The notes: generated by a model not told the origin, from the sequence alone. A stretch of 64,000 nt of DNA from Actinomycetospora callitridis (GCF_028737265.1 NZ_JAQZAK010000010.1:1-64000), one strand, 5' to 3'. Shown: positions 1 through 9,127, numbered from the stretch's first letter. Program-made: numbers and translations.

Positions 1-102
1 CTCGGCAATCGCCTCGTGGGCATCCTGCACGGCTGCCTCAAGACCCGAACCCCCTACGACGAAACCACCGCCTGGGCCCACCGGCACGCCGCCGCCGCTT
101 GA
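1..102 (+). pseudogene. IS110-type transposase, C-terminal end only (runs off window)
   Basis: An open frame enters from the left edge and stops at the TGA ending at 102. Its 33 residues contain NRLVGILHGCL and YDETTAW, which I recognise from the extreme C-terminus of IS110-family (DEDD) transposases. The rest of the gene lies outside the window, so whether it is intact or a fragment cannot be judged. No terminal repeat is expected for this family and none is seen. It marks the left border as accessory DNA. Confidence 0.55.
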
Positions 103-140
103 CCCCCCAGCCCATGGGATGTCTGAGTGCCCGCTCCGCG

Positions 141-734
141 TCAGCGCCCGGGTCGGTGCAGCGTGGGCCGGTAGACGAGCTCCTGGATGTCGCCGTCGAG
201 CGTCCGGCGCTCGAGCAGCTCGAGGTCGAAGTCGTCCGCACCGCCGAGGACGGGGTCGGTGCCGGTCCTCCCGGTGATCACGGGGAAGACCGTGATCTGG
301 AGGCGGTCGACCAGGCCGGCGGCCATGAGCGACCAGTTCAGCGAGAGGCTGCCGTGCGAGCGCAACGGCACGTCGGACTCCTCCTTGAGCCGCCGGACGA
401 CGTCGACGGCGTCGCCGCCCACGACGGTCGCGCTCGGCCAGTCGAGCGGGCCGGACAGCGTCGACGACACCACCGTCATCGGCATGATGCGCATCCGGTC
501 GACCCACGGGTCGCGCACCTCGGACTCCTCGGTGCTCTCGGACAGCATCGCCACGAACTGCCGGAACGTCGTCGCACCGAACACCATGCGGGTCTCGCCC
601 TCGAACGAGGCCAGGCGGTGCTCGAGCAGCTCGGGGCCCTGCTTGCCCCAGTAGCCGCCCCAGTCGCCGTCGCCTCCGTAGGAGCCGTAGCCGTCGAGGC
701 TGGAGAAGACGTCGAAGGTGTAGGTCGCGGTCAT
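141..734 (-). CDS. Dihydrofolate reductase-fold (RibD C-terminal-like) protein
   Basis: A 197-residue protein starting MTATYTFDVFSSLDGYG, the typical opening of the RibD_C/DHFR-like family; FGATTFRQF follows near residue 50. Such proteins use NAD(P)H to reduce pterin- or pyrimidine-like substrates, but most family members have no known substrate. The ATG at 734 is chosen because a GGGAGG ribosome site lies just upstream and the family begins there; the frame is open further upstream. It is divergent from the ABC exporter gene with about 135 bp between them. Cytosolic; probably monocistronic. Confidence 0.8.
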   Translation of the reverse strand: MTATYTFDVFSSLDGYGSYGGDGDWGGYWGKQGPELLEHRLASFEGETRMVFGATTFRQFVAMLSESTEESEVRDPWVDRMRIMPMTVVSSTLSGPLDWPSATVVGGDAVDVVRRLKEESDVPLRSHGSLSLNWSLMAAGLVDRLQITVFPVITGRTGTDPVLGGADDFDLELLERRTLDGDIQELVYRPTLHRPGR

Positions 735-868
735 GGGGTGCCTCCCTCGGGCGGGGCGACCGGCCCGGTGCCGGTCCCTCACCCTGGCGACGAACGCACC
801 CACCCTCGTTTCGACACCGCCCCCGTGCGAGGTGCAGAGTGAAGTCCGCCGACCGGAGATGAGGGCAG

Positions 869-2800
869 ATGGCGCAGCGCCGGGACGAGGCCACCGCCGA
901 GCCCTCGACACCGACCGGGACCTCGGTCAAGGACACCACCGGACGGCGGGCGGTCGCGCTCTTCGCCCCCTACCGCGGGCGCCTGGTGCTCATCGCGCTC
1001 GCCATCCTCGTCACCTCCGCGCTGGGTGTGGTCACGCCCTTCCTCACCCAGCGCGTCTTCGACGACGCCCTCTTCGTCCCCGGAGGGCCGCGGATCGGGC
1101 TGCTGACCGCCCTGGTCGGCGCGATGATCGCGATCGCCGCCGTCTCCGCGGTGATCGGGATCGGCCAGACCTACCTGACGACCGTGCTCGGCAACCGCGT
1201 CATGCAGTCGCTGCGCGACCGGCTCTTCGACCACCTGCAGCGGATGCACCTCGGGTTCTTCACCTCCACCCGCACGGGGTCCATCCAGTCGCGGCTGGAC
1301 AACGACGTGGGCGGCGTCCAGTCCGTCGTCACCGACACCGCGTCGTCGATCCTCGGCAACGTCGTCACCGTCGTCGCCTCGGTCATCGCGATGGTCGCCC
1401 TGTCGTGGCAGCTGTCGCTGGTGGCGTTCGTGCTCCTGCCGGTGTTCCTCCTGCTGCAGATCCGGGTCGGGCGGGTGCGGCGGAAGATTGCGGCGCGCAC
1501 CCAGTCGTCGCTGTCGGACATGAGCGCGATCACCCAGGAGACCCTGTCGGTCTCCGGTGTCCTGCTGGCCAAGGTGTACGGCCGCCAGGAGCACGAGGTC
1601 GCGCGGTACAGCGCGGAGAACGACCGCCAGACCACGCTGCAGATCCGCCAGACGATGAGCGGCCAGTCCTTCTTCGCCGTCGTCACCGGCTTCTTCGCGC
1701 TGATCCCGGCCGTGGTCTACCTGGTGGCGGGGCTGCTCGCCGCCCGCGGCGACGCCGGCATCTCGGCCGGCACGCTCGTCGCGTTCACCACCCTGCAGAC
1801 GCGGCTGCTGTTCCCGATCGTCAACCTGCTGCGGGTGTCGCTCGACGTGCAGACGTCGCTGGCGCTCTTCGGGCGCATCTTCGAGTACCTCGACCTCGTC
1901 CCCGAGCTGCGCGACCGCCCCGACGCGCGCCCGCTGGCGAAGGCGGACGCGCGCGGCGAGGTCGAGTTCCGCGACGTCTGGTTCCGCTACCCCGTCGACG
2001 CCGAGCCCGGCCGCCCGTCCGAGCCGGGCCCGTGGGCGCTCGAGGACCTCTCGCTGCACATCGAGCCCGGTCAGCTCGCGGCGGTCGTCGGCCCGAGCGG
2101 GGCGGGCAAGACCACGCTGTCCTCGCTGGTCCCGCGGCTCTACGACGTCGACGCCGGCTCGGTGCGCCTCGACGGCGTCGACGTCCGCGACCTGACCCTC
2201 GCCTCGCTGCCGGGCCTCGTCGGGATGGTGACCCAGGAGAGCTACCTGTTCCACGCGACCGTCGCCGAGAACCTGCGCTACGCCGCTCCGGACGCCACCG
2301 ACGAGCAGATCCGCGCCGCCGCCCGGGCCGCGAACATCGCCGAGCACCTGGAGGGCCTCGCCGAGGGCTACGACACCGTCGTCGGGGAACGCGGCTACCG
2401 CCTCTCGGGCGGGGAGAAGCAGCGCATCGCGATCGCCCGGGTGATCCTCGCCGACCCGCGCATCCTGGTGCTCGACGAGGCCACCTCCGCGCTCGACACC
2501 ACCAGCGAGCGCCTGGTGCAGCAGGCATTGGAGACGGTGATGTCCGGGCGGACGACGATCGCGATCGCGCACCGGCTCTCGACGATCCTGGCCGCCGACG
2601 TCATCTTCGCGATCGACCGCGGCCGCCTGGTCGAGCAGGGCACGCACGACGAGCTGCTGGCGCGCGGCGGGCTGTACGCGCAGCTCTACGCCGAGCAGTT
2701 CGGCGCCGGCGCGGTCGAGGCCCGGTGCGCCGACGGCGTGCTCTTCACCGACGGCAAGATCCTGACCACCCGCAGCACGGACGACTTCTCCGCCGCCTGA
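869..2800 (+). CDS. ABC exporter, fused permease and ATPase
   Basis: A 643-residue half-transporter of the MsbA/MDR type. Residues about 30-320 form six membrane segments (ABC type-1 fold). The ATPase half follows, with Walker A GPSGAGKTT near 409, signature LSGGEKQR near 512, Walker B ILVLDEATSALD near 533 and switch histidine in IAHRLST near 567, so it looks fully active and probably works as a homodimer exporting lipids, drugs or peptides. Substrate unknown. The C-terminal end carries about 25 residues beyond the usual domain. It converges on the FAD gene, with 9 bp between stop codons. Confidence 0.93.
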   Translation: MAQRRDEATAEPSTPTGTSVKDTTGRRAVALFAPYRGRLVLIALAILVTSALGVVTPFLTQRVFDDALFVPGGPRIGLLTALVGAMIAIAAVSAVIGIGQTYLTTVLGNRVMQSLRDRLFDHLQRMHLGFFTSTRTGSIQSRLDNDVGGVQSVVTDTASSILGNVVTVVASVIAMVALSWQLSLVAFVLLPVFLLLQIRVGRVRRKIAARTQSSLSDMSAITQETLSVSGVLLAKVYGRQEHEVARYSAENDRQTTLQIRQTMSGQSFFAVVTGFFALIPAVVYLVAGLLAARGDAGISAGTLVAFTTLQTRLLFPIVNLLRVSLDVQTSLALFGRIFEYLDLVPELRDRPDARPLAKADARGEVEFRDVWFRYPVDAEPGRPSEPGPWALEDLSLHIEPGQLAAVVGPSGAGKTTLSSLVPRLYDVDAGSVRLDGVDVRDLTLASLPGLVGMVTQESYLFHATVAENLRYAAPDATDEQIRAAARAANIAEHLEGLAEGYDTVVGERGYRLSGGEKQRIAIARVILADPRILVLDEATSALDTTSERLVQQALETVMSGRTTIAIAHRLSTILAADVIFAIDRGRLVEQGTHDELLARGGLYAQLYAEQFGAGAVEARCADGVLFTDGKILTTRSTDDFSAA

Positions 2801-2809
2801 GCCCGCTCG

Positions 2810-4213
2810 TCACGCGGCGATCAGCGCCAGCAGACCCCGTCGATCGGGGCCGGGGGGCGGCTCGGTCGGCTCTCCGCGCCGTCGAGCGACGGCGTCGGCG
2901 ATGCCGGGCCGGGCGAGGACCTCGCCCGGGAGTGCGAGGCACATGATGACCTCGAGGAGCGCCCGGAAGACCTCGGGATCCTCCATCGCCGCCACGCCGA
3001 AAGCGGTCACGTCGGGATCGGCGGTCGGCGCCGGTTCGCCGTGGCGCAGGGCGTCCATCTCGGCGACCCGGACCCGGTCGGCGTGCAGCTGGGTGTGCAC
3101 GTAGGGCGCGACGCTCTCGTCGGTGTGCCGCTGGACCGCCGTCGCGAAGGCCGCCGGGTCGTCGGGGTGCTCGCGGAGGGTGTCGCGGAGCACCCGGGCG
3201 TGCATCAGCCCGATGCTGATGCCCCGCCCGGCGGAGGGGTTCGTGCAGGCCCAGGCGTCCCCGACGGCGGTGAAGCCCGTGACGACCGGCGCGCCGTCCA
3301 CGACGAGGGAACGGACGCGGTCGAGCACGCCGGCCATGACCGCCACCCCGGGCTGGGCCTCGGCGTCGACCCAGTGCCCCTGCATCGGGAAGGCGTGCAC
3401 CACGCGGTCGAAGCAGACGGGGTCGCGCAGGTTCTTCAGCGGGACGTCGCGCGAGCCGCCGGACACGGTGACCGACCAGGTGTCGTTGTCGGACGGGATC
3501 GTCAGCAGCGTGACCGTCCCGTACGGCACGAGGGGAGCGGCACGCCAGGCGGGAAGCGGCCCGGAGAAGTAGCGGGTGTAGTACGCGAAGCCGCTGTCCT
3601 CGGCCGTCCGCTGGGGTGGGGCGGCGCCGAGGTCCGCGAGCCAGGCGTCCGAGGGCGTGCGGCGGCCCATCGCGTCGACCACCAGGTCGGCCCGGACCTG
3701 CTCGCCGTCATCGGTGACGACGCCCGCGACGCGGGGCACGCCGTCCTCCGCGCGAGCGCCCTGGATGAGGCCGACGACCCGCACGCCGCGCCGGATCGTC
3801 ACCCCCGGCTGCTGCTCGGCGCGCGCCGCCATCACGGCCTCGAGGACGGGCCGGCGCCCGGTGACCCACCGGAACCGGTCGTCGCCGGGCCGGGAATCGT
3901 GGTCGCCGAGGGACGGCGGGGCGGTGTCGAGAGGATCGAACGCTCGGCACCCCGCGGCGAGGAGCGCGTCGGTCAGTCCCGGGATGCCCTCGTCGCAGAC
4001 GTGGCGGAATCGGGGGAAGACGCTGTGCGGCTGCCGGAACTGCGCCACCCCGTGCCGGGACCAGCCCGACCACGCCGCGTCGGCACCGCTCGGAGCGGGC
4101 GCCGGGTCGGTCTCCAGCACCGTGACCGACCGGCCTTCTCCCGCCAGCATCGTCGCCAGCGCGAGCCCGACCACTCCCGCCCCGCACACCACCACGTGAC
4201 CGTCGTCCATCAC
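2810..4213 (-). CDS. FAD-dependent monooxygenase-like oxidoreductase
   Basis: A 467-residue flavoprotein. The N-terminal Rossmann motif GAGVVGLALA (GxGxxG at residues 11-16) and the acidic LETD after the second strand bind FAD. A second FAD segment, TAVGDAWACTNPSAGRGIS, holds the GD motif. The overall layout matches aromatic hydroxylases and halogenase-like proteins. Two adjacent Met codons give starts at 4213 or 4210. It is the last gene of a run (CoA-transferase, amidase, hydrolase, this gene) on the minus strand, 85 bp after the hydrolase, so it probably acts in the same catabolic pathway. Substrate unknown. Confidence 0.8.
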   Translation of the reverse strand: MMDDGHVVVCGAGVVGLALATMLAGEGRSVTVLETDPAPAPSGADAAWSGWSRHGVAQFRQPHSVFPRFRHVCDEGIPGLTDALLAAGCRAFDPLDTAPPSLGDHDSRPGDDRFRWVTGRRPVLEAVMAARAEQQPGVTIRRGVRVVGLIQGARAEDGVPRVAGVVTDDGEQVRADLVVDAMGRRTPSDAWLADLGAAPPQRTAEDSGFAYYTRYFSGPLPAWRAAPLVPYGTVTLLTIPSDNDTWSVTVSGGSRDVPLKNLRDPVCFDRVVHAFPMQGHWVDAEAQPGVAVMAGVLDRVRSLVVDGAPVVTGFTAVGDAWACTNPSAGRGISIGLMHARVLRDTLREHPDDPAAFATAVQRHTDESVAPYVHTQLHADRVRVAEMDALRHGEPAPTADPDVTAFGVAAMEDPEVFRALLEVIMCLALPGEVLARPGIADAVARRRGEPTEPPPGPDRRGLLALIAA

Positions 4214-4298
4214 CAGAGGCTGGACCTCTCCGGCCCGCCGCGCGTCGGGGTCGGGCCCCGAGAATCGGGCCGCCGGGCCCGGTCACGGGCCCGCGACC

Positions 4299-5153
4299 TC
4301 AGACCTCCGACGCGGCGGCGACCTCCGGAGCCGGGACGGCGACGAGATCGTCGTAGAACGACCGCAGCAGGGCGTCCAGGCGGAGCTTCTGCTCCTTGCC
4401 GGCGATGACGTGCGACGCATCGGCCCACGTCTCGGTGCGACAGTCCGGCAGCAGGTCGGCGAGGAGGCCGGTGTGGTCGACCGTCGTGATCGGGTCGCGG
4501 CCCGCGTGCAGGACGAAGCACGGGACGCGCACCTGGTCCAGGCGGTCGCGGGTGTCGTGGTCCAGGCAGGCCGCGACGAGCCGGGCGTGGGCGTCGGCAC
4601 GCCCGACCAGGTCGCCCCACGCGCCGTCGGGGCCGAGCAGACGGTCGCGGTGCCGGTCGTAGAACGCCGGGGTGAAGCTCAGCGAGGCGCAAAGCATCTG
4701 GAAGGCCTCGAAGCCCAGCTCCTGGTGCACCCGGCGCATCATCGTCAGCTGGTCGGTGAGGGCGGGGTCGGCGTAGGCCCACGACCCGGTCTGGAACAAC
4801 GAGCGCACGAGATCGGGTCGCCGGATCGCCAGTTCCTGCCCGATGCACGCCCCCATCCCGACCATCCCGAGCACGTGGACGGGGCCGCCACCGAGGTGGT
4901 CGAGCAGCGCGGCGACGTCGTCGGCGTAGGAGCGCGTCGAGGCCTCGACCTCGGGCCGGTCGTCGCTCTCACCGAGGCCGCGGTAGTCGAAGACGACGAC
5001 CTCGAAGTCGGCGACGGCCGCGCGCGGGAGATCGCCGAGCCGGCCGTGGCAGAACGTCCCCCAGCCGCCCATCGCGATCATCCGAGGGCGGCCCTCGCCG
5101 GCGCCGTGGACCTCGAAGTACAGACGCCGGCCGTCGATGAGGACCTCAGGCAC
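4299..5153 (-). CDS. Alpha/beta-hydrolase fold protein lacking the nucleophile
   Basis: A 284-residue protein with the alpha/beta-hydrolase order of elements: an oxyanion region near MGGWG, then FDYRGLGESDD, then the nucleophile elbow, with a candidate acid Asp220 (HAGRD) and a candidate His248 (DASHV). At the elbow the sequence reads LGMVGMGACIGQ, so the position that should be Ser, Asp or Cys is Gly99. Simple hydrolysis by the usual mechanism is therefore doubtful. The gene overlaps the amidase stop by 8 bp (5146-5153), so the two are translationally coupled. Role in the cluster is unknown. Confidence 0.8.
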   Translation of the reverse strand: MPEVLIDGRRLYFEVHGAGEGRPRMIAMGGWGTFCHGRLGDLPRAAVADFEVVVFDYRGLGESDDRPEVEASTRSYADDVAALLDHLGGGPVHVLGMVGMGACIGQELAIRRPDLVRSLFQTGSWAYADPALTDQLTMMRRVHQELGFEAFQMLCASLSFTPAFYDRHRDRLLGPDGAWGDLVGRADAHARLVAACLDHDTRDRLDQVRVPCFVLHAGRDPITTVDHTGLLADLLPDCRTETWADASHVIAGKEQKLRLDALLRSFYDDLVAVPAPEVAAASEV

Positions 5154-5766
5154 CCGCGATCCCCTCCAGCCCGCGGACGGCCGCGTCGACGTCGACGACG
5201 TCGGCGTAGCGACGTCCCACGTCGGCGAGGTTGGCCCGGTGGGCCTGCTCCTGCTGGTCTCCGCAGCACTCGCCGACGACGATCGTGCGCAGGCCGTGGG
5301 AGAAGGCGTCGACGATCGACGCGCGGATGCAGCCCGAGGTCATGCACCCCAGGACGACGACGGTGTCGACGTCCCAGAACCGCAGCATGGAGACCACCGG
5401 CGTGCCGAAGAACGCCGACGGCGCCTTCTTGATCACCAGCTCGTCCGACGAGTGCCAGACCTTGGGGTCGATCTCGGCGGCGGGCGAGCCCGGCGTGATC
5501 TTCCCGAGCTCGGGCATCTTCCACCGGCCCAGGTCGGCGGGGCCGTCGAACGCCACGGCGGTGTGCAGCACGGGGACGCCGAGCGCCCGGGCGCGGTCGA
5601 GCAGCGGGCCGCTGCGGTCGACGGCCTCACGGACGTGCGGGCTGCGCCCGAGGGCGTACTCGCCCTCGGTCAGGGCGCGCTGGAAGTCGACGACCAGCAT
5701 CGCGGCGCGGCGGCCGAACCCGATGTCGTGGCTGGAGTAGCCGGCGGTGGTGAACTCGTCGGTCAT
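5146..5766 (-). CDS. Isochorismatase-family amidase (N-carbamoylsarcosine/maleamate amidase type)
   Basis: A 206-residue cysteine hydrolase. The catalytic triad is visible as Asp27 (MLVVDFQ), Lys113 or Lys114 (VIKKAPSAFFGT) and nucleophile Cys146 in CMTSGCIRAS. This arrangement is typical of N-carbamoylsarcosine amidohydrolases and maleamate amidases, which release ammonia from a carbamoyl or amide group. It sits between a CoA-transferase gene (30 bp upstream) and the hydrolase it overlaps, which suggests a nitrogen-containing or amide intermediate in the pathway. The exact substrate cannot be told from sequence. Confidence 0.88.
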   Translation of the reverse strand: MTDEFTTAGYSSHDIGFGRRAAMLVVDFQRALTEGEYALGRSPHVREAVDRSGPLLDRARALGVPVLHTAVAFDGPADLGRWKMPELGKITPGSPAAEIDPKVWHSSDELVIKKAPSAFFGTPVVSMLRFWDVDTVVVLGCMTSGCIRASIVDAFSHGLRTIVVGECCGDQQEQAHRANLADVGRRYADVVDVDAAVRGLEGIAGA

Positions 5767-5796
5767 GGGTGTCCTCTCCCGTCGGAGGTGGGCCGG

Positions 5797-7041
5797 TCAG
5801 ATCACGGCGGCCGAGCGCAGCTGCGCCACGGCCTCCGGCGTGTAGCCGAGACGCTCGGTGAGCACCTCGTCGGTGTGCTCGCCGAGCTCGGGACCGAGCC
5901 AGCGCACCTCCCCGGGCGAGGTGGACAGCCGCGGGAACACGCCCTGCATGGGGAGCTCGCCGAAGCGGGGGTCGGCCATCGAGACGATCGACTCCCGCGC
6001 CCGGAAGTGCGGGTCCTCCAGCATCTCCCGGGCCCGGTAGATCGGGCCCGCGGGGACGCCGTGCTCCTCGAGGTGGGCGAGCAGGACGTCGGCGGGGCGG
6101 GCCGAGGTCCACCCGGCGACGATCGCGTCGAGCTCCGCTGCGTGCGCGCCGCGGGCGCCGTGGGTCACGAAGCGCTCGTCGTCGGCGAGCTCCGGGCGTC
6201 CCATCGCGACCGTCAGCCGACGGAAGACGGTGTCCATGTTGGCGGCCACCAGGACGCTCCCGCCGTCGACGGTCGGGTAGACGTTGCTCGGCGCGACGCC
6301 GGGCAGGGTCGCGCCGGTGCGGGTGCGCTCGTGCCCGGCGAGGACCCACTCCGGGATCAGCGACTCCGTCACGGCCAGGACCGACTCGTAGATCGACGCG
6401 TCCACCACCTGGCCCCGGCCGGTCTGGCGGCGGTGCTCGAGCGCCGAGAGCGCGCCGAGGGCGCCGAACATCGCCGTCAGCGAGTCGCCCAGGGAGATGC
6501 CGCAGCGGCCGGGCGGCCGGTCGGGCTCGCCGACGAGGTGCCGCAGCCCGCCCATCGCCTCGCCGACCGAGGCGTATCCCGCGCGATGGGCGTAGGGCCC
6601 GGTCTGCCCGTACCCGCTGATCCGCACCATGATCAGCTCGGGGTGCTCGGCGGCGAGCGTCTCGTGGTCGAGGCCCCAGCGTTCCATCGTCCCGGGACGG
6701 AAGTTCTCGATCACGATGTCGACGTCCGCGGCCAGCGACCGGGCGATCGACCGGCCCTCGGGGGTCCGCAGATCGGCGGTGACGCACCGCTTGTTGCGGG
6801 CGACGATCGGCCACCACAACGAGCGCCCCTCGAACGTCTGGCCCCACTGCCGCATGACGTCCCCGTGCTGCGGGTCCTCCAGCTTGACCACGTCGGCCCC
6901 GTGATCGGCGAGCAGCTGCGCGCAGTACGGGCCGGCGAGCAGCTGACCCAGCTCGAGGACCCGGACACCCTGGAGGGCGCCGGCGCCGAGAGGGCCGAGG
7001 GGGCCGGCGGCGCCGACGGGCTCGGCGGCGTACGCGGTCAT
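5797..7041 (-). CDS. CaiB/BaiF (class III) CoA-transferase
   Basis: A 414-residue family III CoA-transferase. The N-terminus carries LELGQLLAGPYCAQLLAD and VVKLEDPQHGD, and the catalytic aspartate is expected in ISLGDSLTA. The enzyme moves CoA from one acyl-CoA to a free acid, activating or releasing a carboxylate. The start at 7041 is chosen for the AGGAGA ribosome site; ten further residues are open upstream but lack support. It is the first gene of the minus-strand cluster and is divergent from the GntR gene 71 bp away, so it probably shares an operator with it. Confidence 0.9.
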   Translation of the reverse strand: MTAYAAEPVGAAGPLGPLGAGALQGVRVLELGQLLAGPYCAQLLADHGADVVKLEDPQHGDVMRQWGQTFEGRSLWWPIVARNKRCVTADLRTPEGRSIARSLAADVDIVIENFRPGTMERWGLDHETLAAEHPELIMVRISGYGQTGPYAHRAGYASVGEAMGGLRHLVGEPDRPPGRCGISLGDSLTAMFGALGALSALEHRRQTGRGQVVDASIYESVLAVTESLIPEWVLAGHERTRTGATLPGVAPSNVYPTVDGGSVLVAANMDTVFRRLTVAMGRPELADDERFVTHGARGAHAAELDAIVAGWTSARPADVLLAHLEEHGVPAGPIYRAREMLEDPHFRARESIVSMADPRFGELPMQGVFPRLSTSPGEVRWLGPELGEHTDEVLTERLGYTPEAVAQLRSAAVI

Positions 7042-7063
7042 CGCGGGTCTCCTGTCTCGCCGT

Positions 7064-7078
7064 CGGCACACCGTGCCG
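7064..7078. promoter_or_regulatory. Candidate operator between CoA-transferase and GntR genes
   Basis: A perfect inverted repeat CGGCAC-ACC-GTGCCG lies in the 71-bp divergent gap. Size and place suit a dimeric FCD-type GntR regulator controlling both directions. No footprint data; inference from position. Confidence 0.4.
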
Positions 7079-7112
7079 GGCTGTCGATAGGCTGTCGGGC
7101 CGTGGAGCAGCG

Positions 7113-7832
7113 GTGAACCGCGCAGACACGGCCTACCGCCAGCTGCGCCGGGAGATCCTCGAAGGGGTCCTGGCCCCGGGGACGCCGCTGCCCGAGGTGG
7201 AGTCGGCCGAGCGCCTCGGCGTGAGCCGGACCCCGGTCCGGGAGGCCCTGGGGCGCCTGGCGGGGGAATCGCTGGTCGAGGTCTCGCCGCGGCGCGCCGC
7301 CCGTGTCGCGCGCTGGCGACCCGAGATGCAGCAGGAGATCCTCGACCTGCGGGTCGTCCTCGAGTCGCACGCCGCCGAGCTCGCCGCGGCGACGGCGGGA
7401 CCGGATGACCTCGAGACGCTCGACCGCCTGTGCGCGGAGGGCGACGCCGTGGTCGCGGCGCCCTCGGTCGACCTCGTCGCCTTCTCCGAGAACGCCCGGT
7501 TCTTCCACCTCGCGCTGACCGCCGCCACCCACCGGCCCCGCCTCGAGGCGATGGTGCACGGGCTCCTCGACGTCCCCGCGGTCGCGGCCCGGTACAGCGC
7601 CTTCCGTCCGGAGGACTTCGTGCGCAGCGCGGCCCACCACCACGAGCTGGTGGATGCCCTGCGGGCGGGCAACGCCGTGTGGGCGGGCCACCTCATGCGG
7701 GCGCACATCCTCGCCGCCCGCGAGGCGATGCGTCTGCCCTCCGCCGGCGCCGACGACGGTCACCGCGAGGCCGCCGAGGTGGAGCCCTCGGACGACGTGT
7801 CGAGCTCCGGGCCGGGCGAGCCCGCGGGATAG
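7113..7832 (+). CDS. GntR-family regulator, FCD subfamily
   Basis: A 239-residue regulator. Residues about 5-65 form the winged helix, with the GntR signature SAERLGVSRTPVREALGRL. The C-terminal FCD domain contains the expected metal-binding histidines around FFHLAL and AAHHHELVDAL. Family members bind organic acids and usually repress neighbouring catabolic genes. The GTG at 7113 follows GGAG. It is divergent from the CoA-transferase operon and its 3' end overlaps the convergent transporter gene by 73 bp. The last ~35 residues beyond the FCD domain are low-complexity and lie largely in this overlap. Confidence 0.9.
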   Translation: MNRADTAYRQLRREILEGVLAPGTPLPEVESAERLGVSRTPVREALGRLAGESLVEVSPRRAARVARWRPEMQQEILDLRVVLESHAAELAAATAGPDDLETLDRLCAEGDAVVAAPSVDLVAFSENARFFHLALTAATHRPRLEAMVHGLLDVPAVAARYSAFRPEDFVRSAAHHHELVDALRAGNAVWAGHLMRAHILAAREAMRLPSAGADDGHREAAEVEPSDDVSSSGPGEPAG

Positions 7833-9127
7833 CGCGGCAGCCGCCGGACCATGACGACGCCGACCACCGTGGCGAGTCCGCCGAGCACCAGCGCAAGGGC
7901 GAGCGGCACCGACGAGCCGCCGAAGGTCTGCACCAGCGCGAGCGCCGGCAGCGGGAGCAGGGCCCCGCCGATCACGTTGGCCAGGGCAAAGGACACCGCG
8001 ATGCCGGTGTAGCGCAGCCGCACCGGGAAGACGTCGCTCATCAGCGACGGCAGCGCACCGTTGCCCAGCCCGTAGGGCACCACCCCGATCGCCATCGCGA
8101 GCCAGAGCAGCGCCGGCTCACCGGTGTTGACCAGCGCGAATGCCGGGAACGCCCAGACGACCGCGAACACGCCGGCGATGGCCACGAGGCGCTCACGCGG
8201 CACCCGGCGGCACAGCAGCGCGGCGCCGATCGTGTAGGGCACGAGCAGCAGGCCGCACACGACGAGGCCCACCTGGACGTCGACGGCGTCGATGCCGTCG
8301 ACGTAGGTCTTCGCGTAGGCGAGCAGCCCGGTCATCAGGGCGTAGACCACGACGATGATCGCGAGCCAGGAGAGCGTCATGGCGAGGATCGGCCGGCCGG
8401 CCTCGCGCATGGTCGCGGCGAACGTCGGCGGGACCTCGTCGCGGGTGCGCTTGAAGTCCGGGGTCTCCTCGAGGCGCAGCCGGACGATCATCCCGAGCCC
8501 CACGAGCACGAATCCGGCGAGGAACGGCACCCGCCAGCCCCAGCTGAGGAACGTCTCCTCGCTCACCGAGGACGAGACGATCAGCAGCGACGCCGCCGCC
8601 AGCGCGAGACCGAGCACCGAGCCGACCTGCGGGAGCGACCCGTAGAGCACCCGCCGCGACGGCGGGGCGTGCTCGACGGCCACTGCCACCGCGCCGCCCC
8701 ACTCGCCGCCCACCGCGAGGCCCTGCACCAGGCGCAGGACCACCAGCAGCACCGGCGCGGCCACGCCGATGGCCGCGTAGGTGGGCAGCAGCCCGACTCC
8801 GGCCGAGGCCACGCCCATCAGCGACAGCGACATCACGAGGGCGCCGCGGCGCCCCCAGCGGTCGCCGAGGCGACCGAAGACCCAGGCGCCCAGGGGCCGG
8901 ACGAGGAACGCCACCGCGTGGCTCGAGAGCGCCGCGAGCGTGCCGAGCCACGGCTGCGCACCCGGGAAGAACAGCGGCCCGAAGACGAGGGCGGCGACGA
9001 ACGTGTAGAGGATGAAGTCGTAGATCTCGACGAGTGTCCCGATCATGCACGCCAGGGCGGTGCGGCCCGGGGAGAGGCCGGTCCTCGGGCGATCGGTCGA
9101 GGGAGCGAGCTCTTCGGTGGGCCGCAT
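7760..9127 (-). CDS. MHS-type MFS metabolite:proton symporter
   Basis: A 455-residue, 12-segment transporter. It carries the MHS/ShiA hallmarks: IGTLVEIYDFILY at the start of segment 1, the cytoplasmic loop GRLGDRWGRRGALV, and QGLAVGGEWGGAVA. Members import organic acids such as shikimate, citrate, alpha-ketoglutarate or aromatic acids with protons. The ATG at 9127 is chosen for its GGGAGAGG ribosome site and the family start; 49 more residues are open upstream without support. Next to the catabolic cluster it probably imports the substrate. Two GTATAC-type sites lie upstream. Confidence 0.9.
   Translation of the reverse strand: MRPTEELAPSTDRPRTGLSPGRTALACMIGTLVEIYDFILYTFVAALVFGPLFFPGAQPWLGTLAALSSHAVAFLVRPLGAWVFGRLGDRWGRRGALVMSLSLMGVASAGVGLLPTYAAIGVAAPVLLVVLRLVQGLAVGGEWGGAVAVAVEHAPPSRRVLYGSLPQVGSVLGLALAAASLLIVSSSVSEETFLSWGWRVPFLAGFVLVGLGMIVRLRLEETPDFKRTRDEVPPTFAATMREAGRPILAMTLSWLAIIVVVYALMTGLLAYAKTYVDGIDAVDVQVGLVVCGLLLVPYTIGAALLCRRVPRERLVAIAGVFAVVWAFPAFALVNTGEPALLWLAMAIGVVPYGLGNGALPSLMSDVFPVRLRYTGIAVSFALANVIGGALLPLPALALVQTFGGSSVPLALALVLGGLATVVGVVMVRRLPRYPAGSPGPELDTSSEGSTSAASR

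Noticed and set aside
733..2946. A 737-codon open frame parallel to the ABC exporter gene
   Set aside because: Arg/Pro-rich out-of-frame reading of the exporter; no domain. High GC opens long false frames throughout the window.
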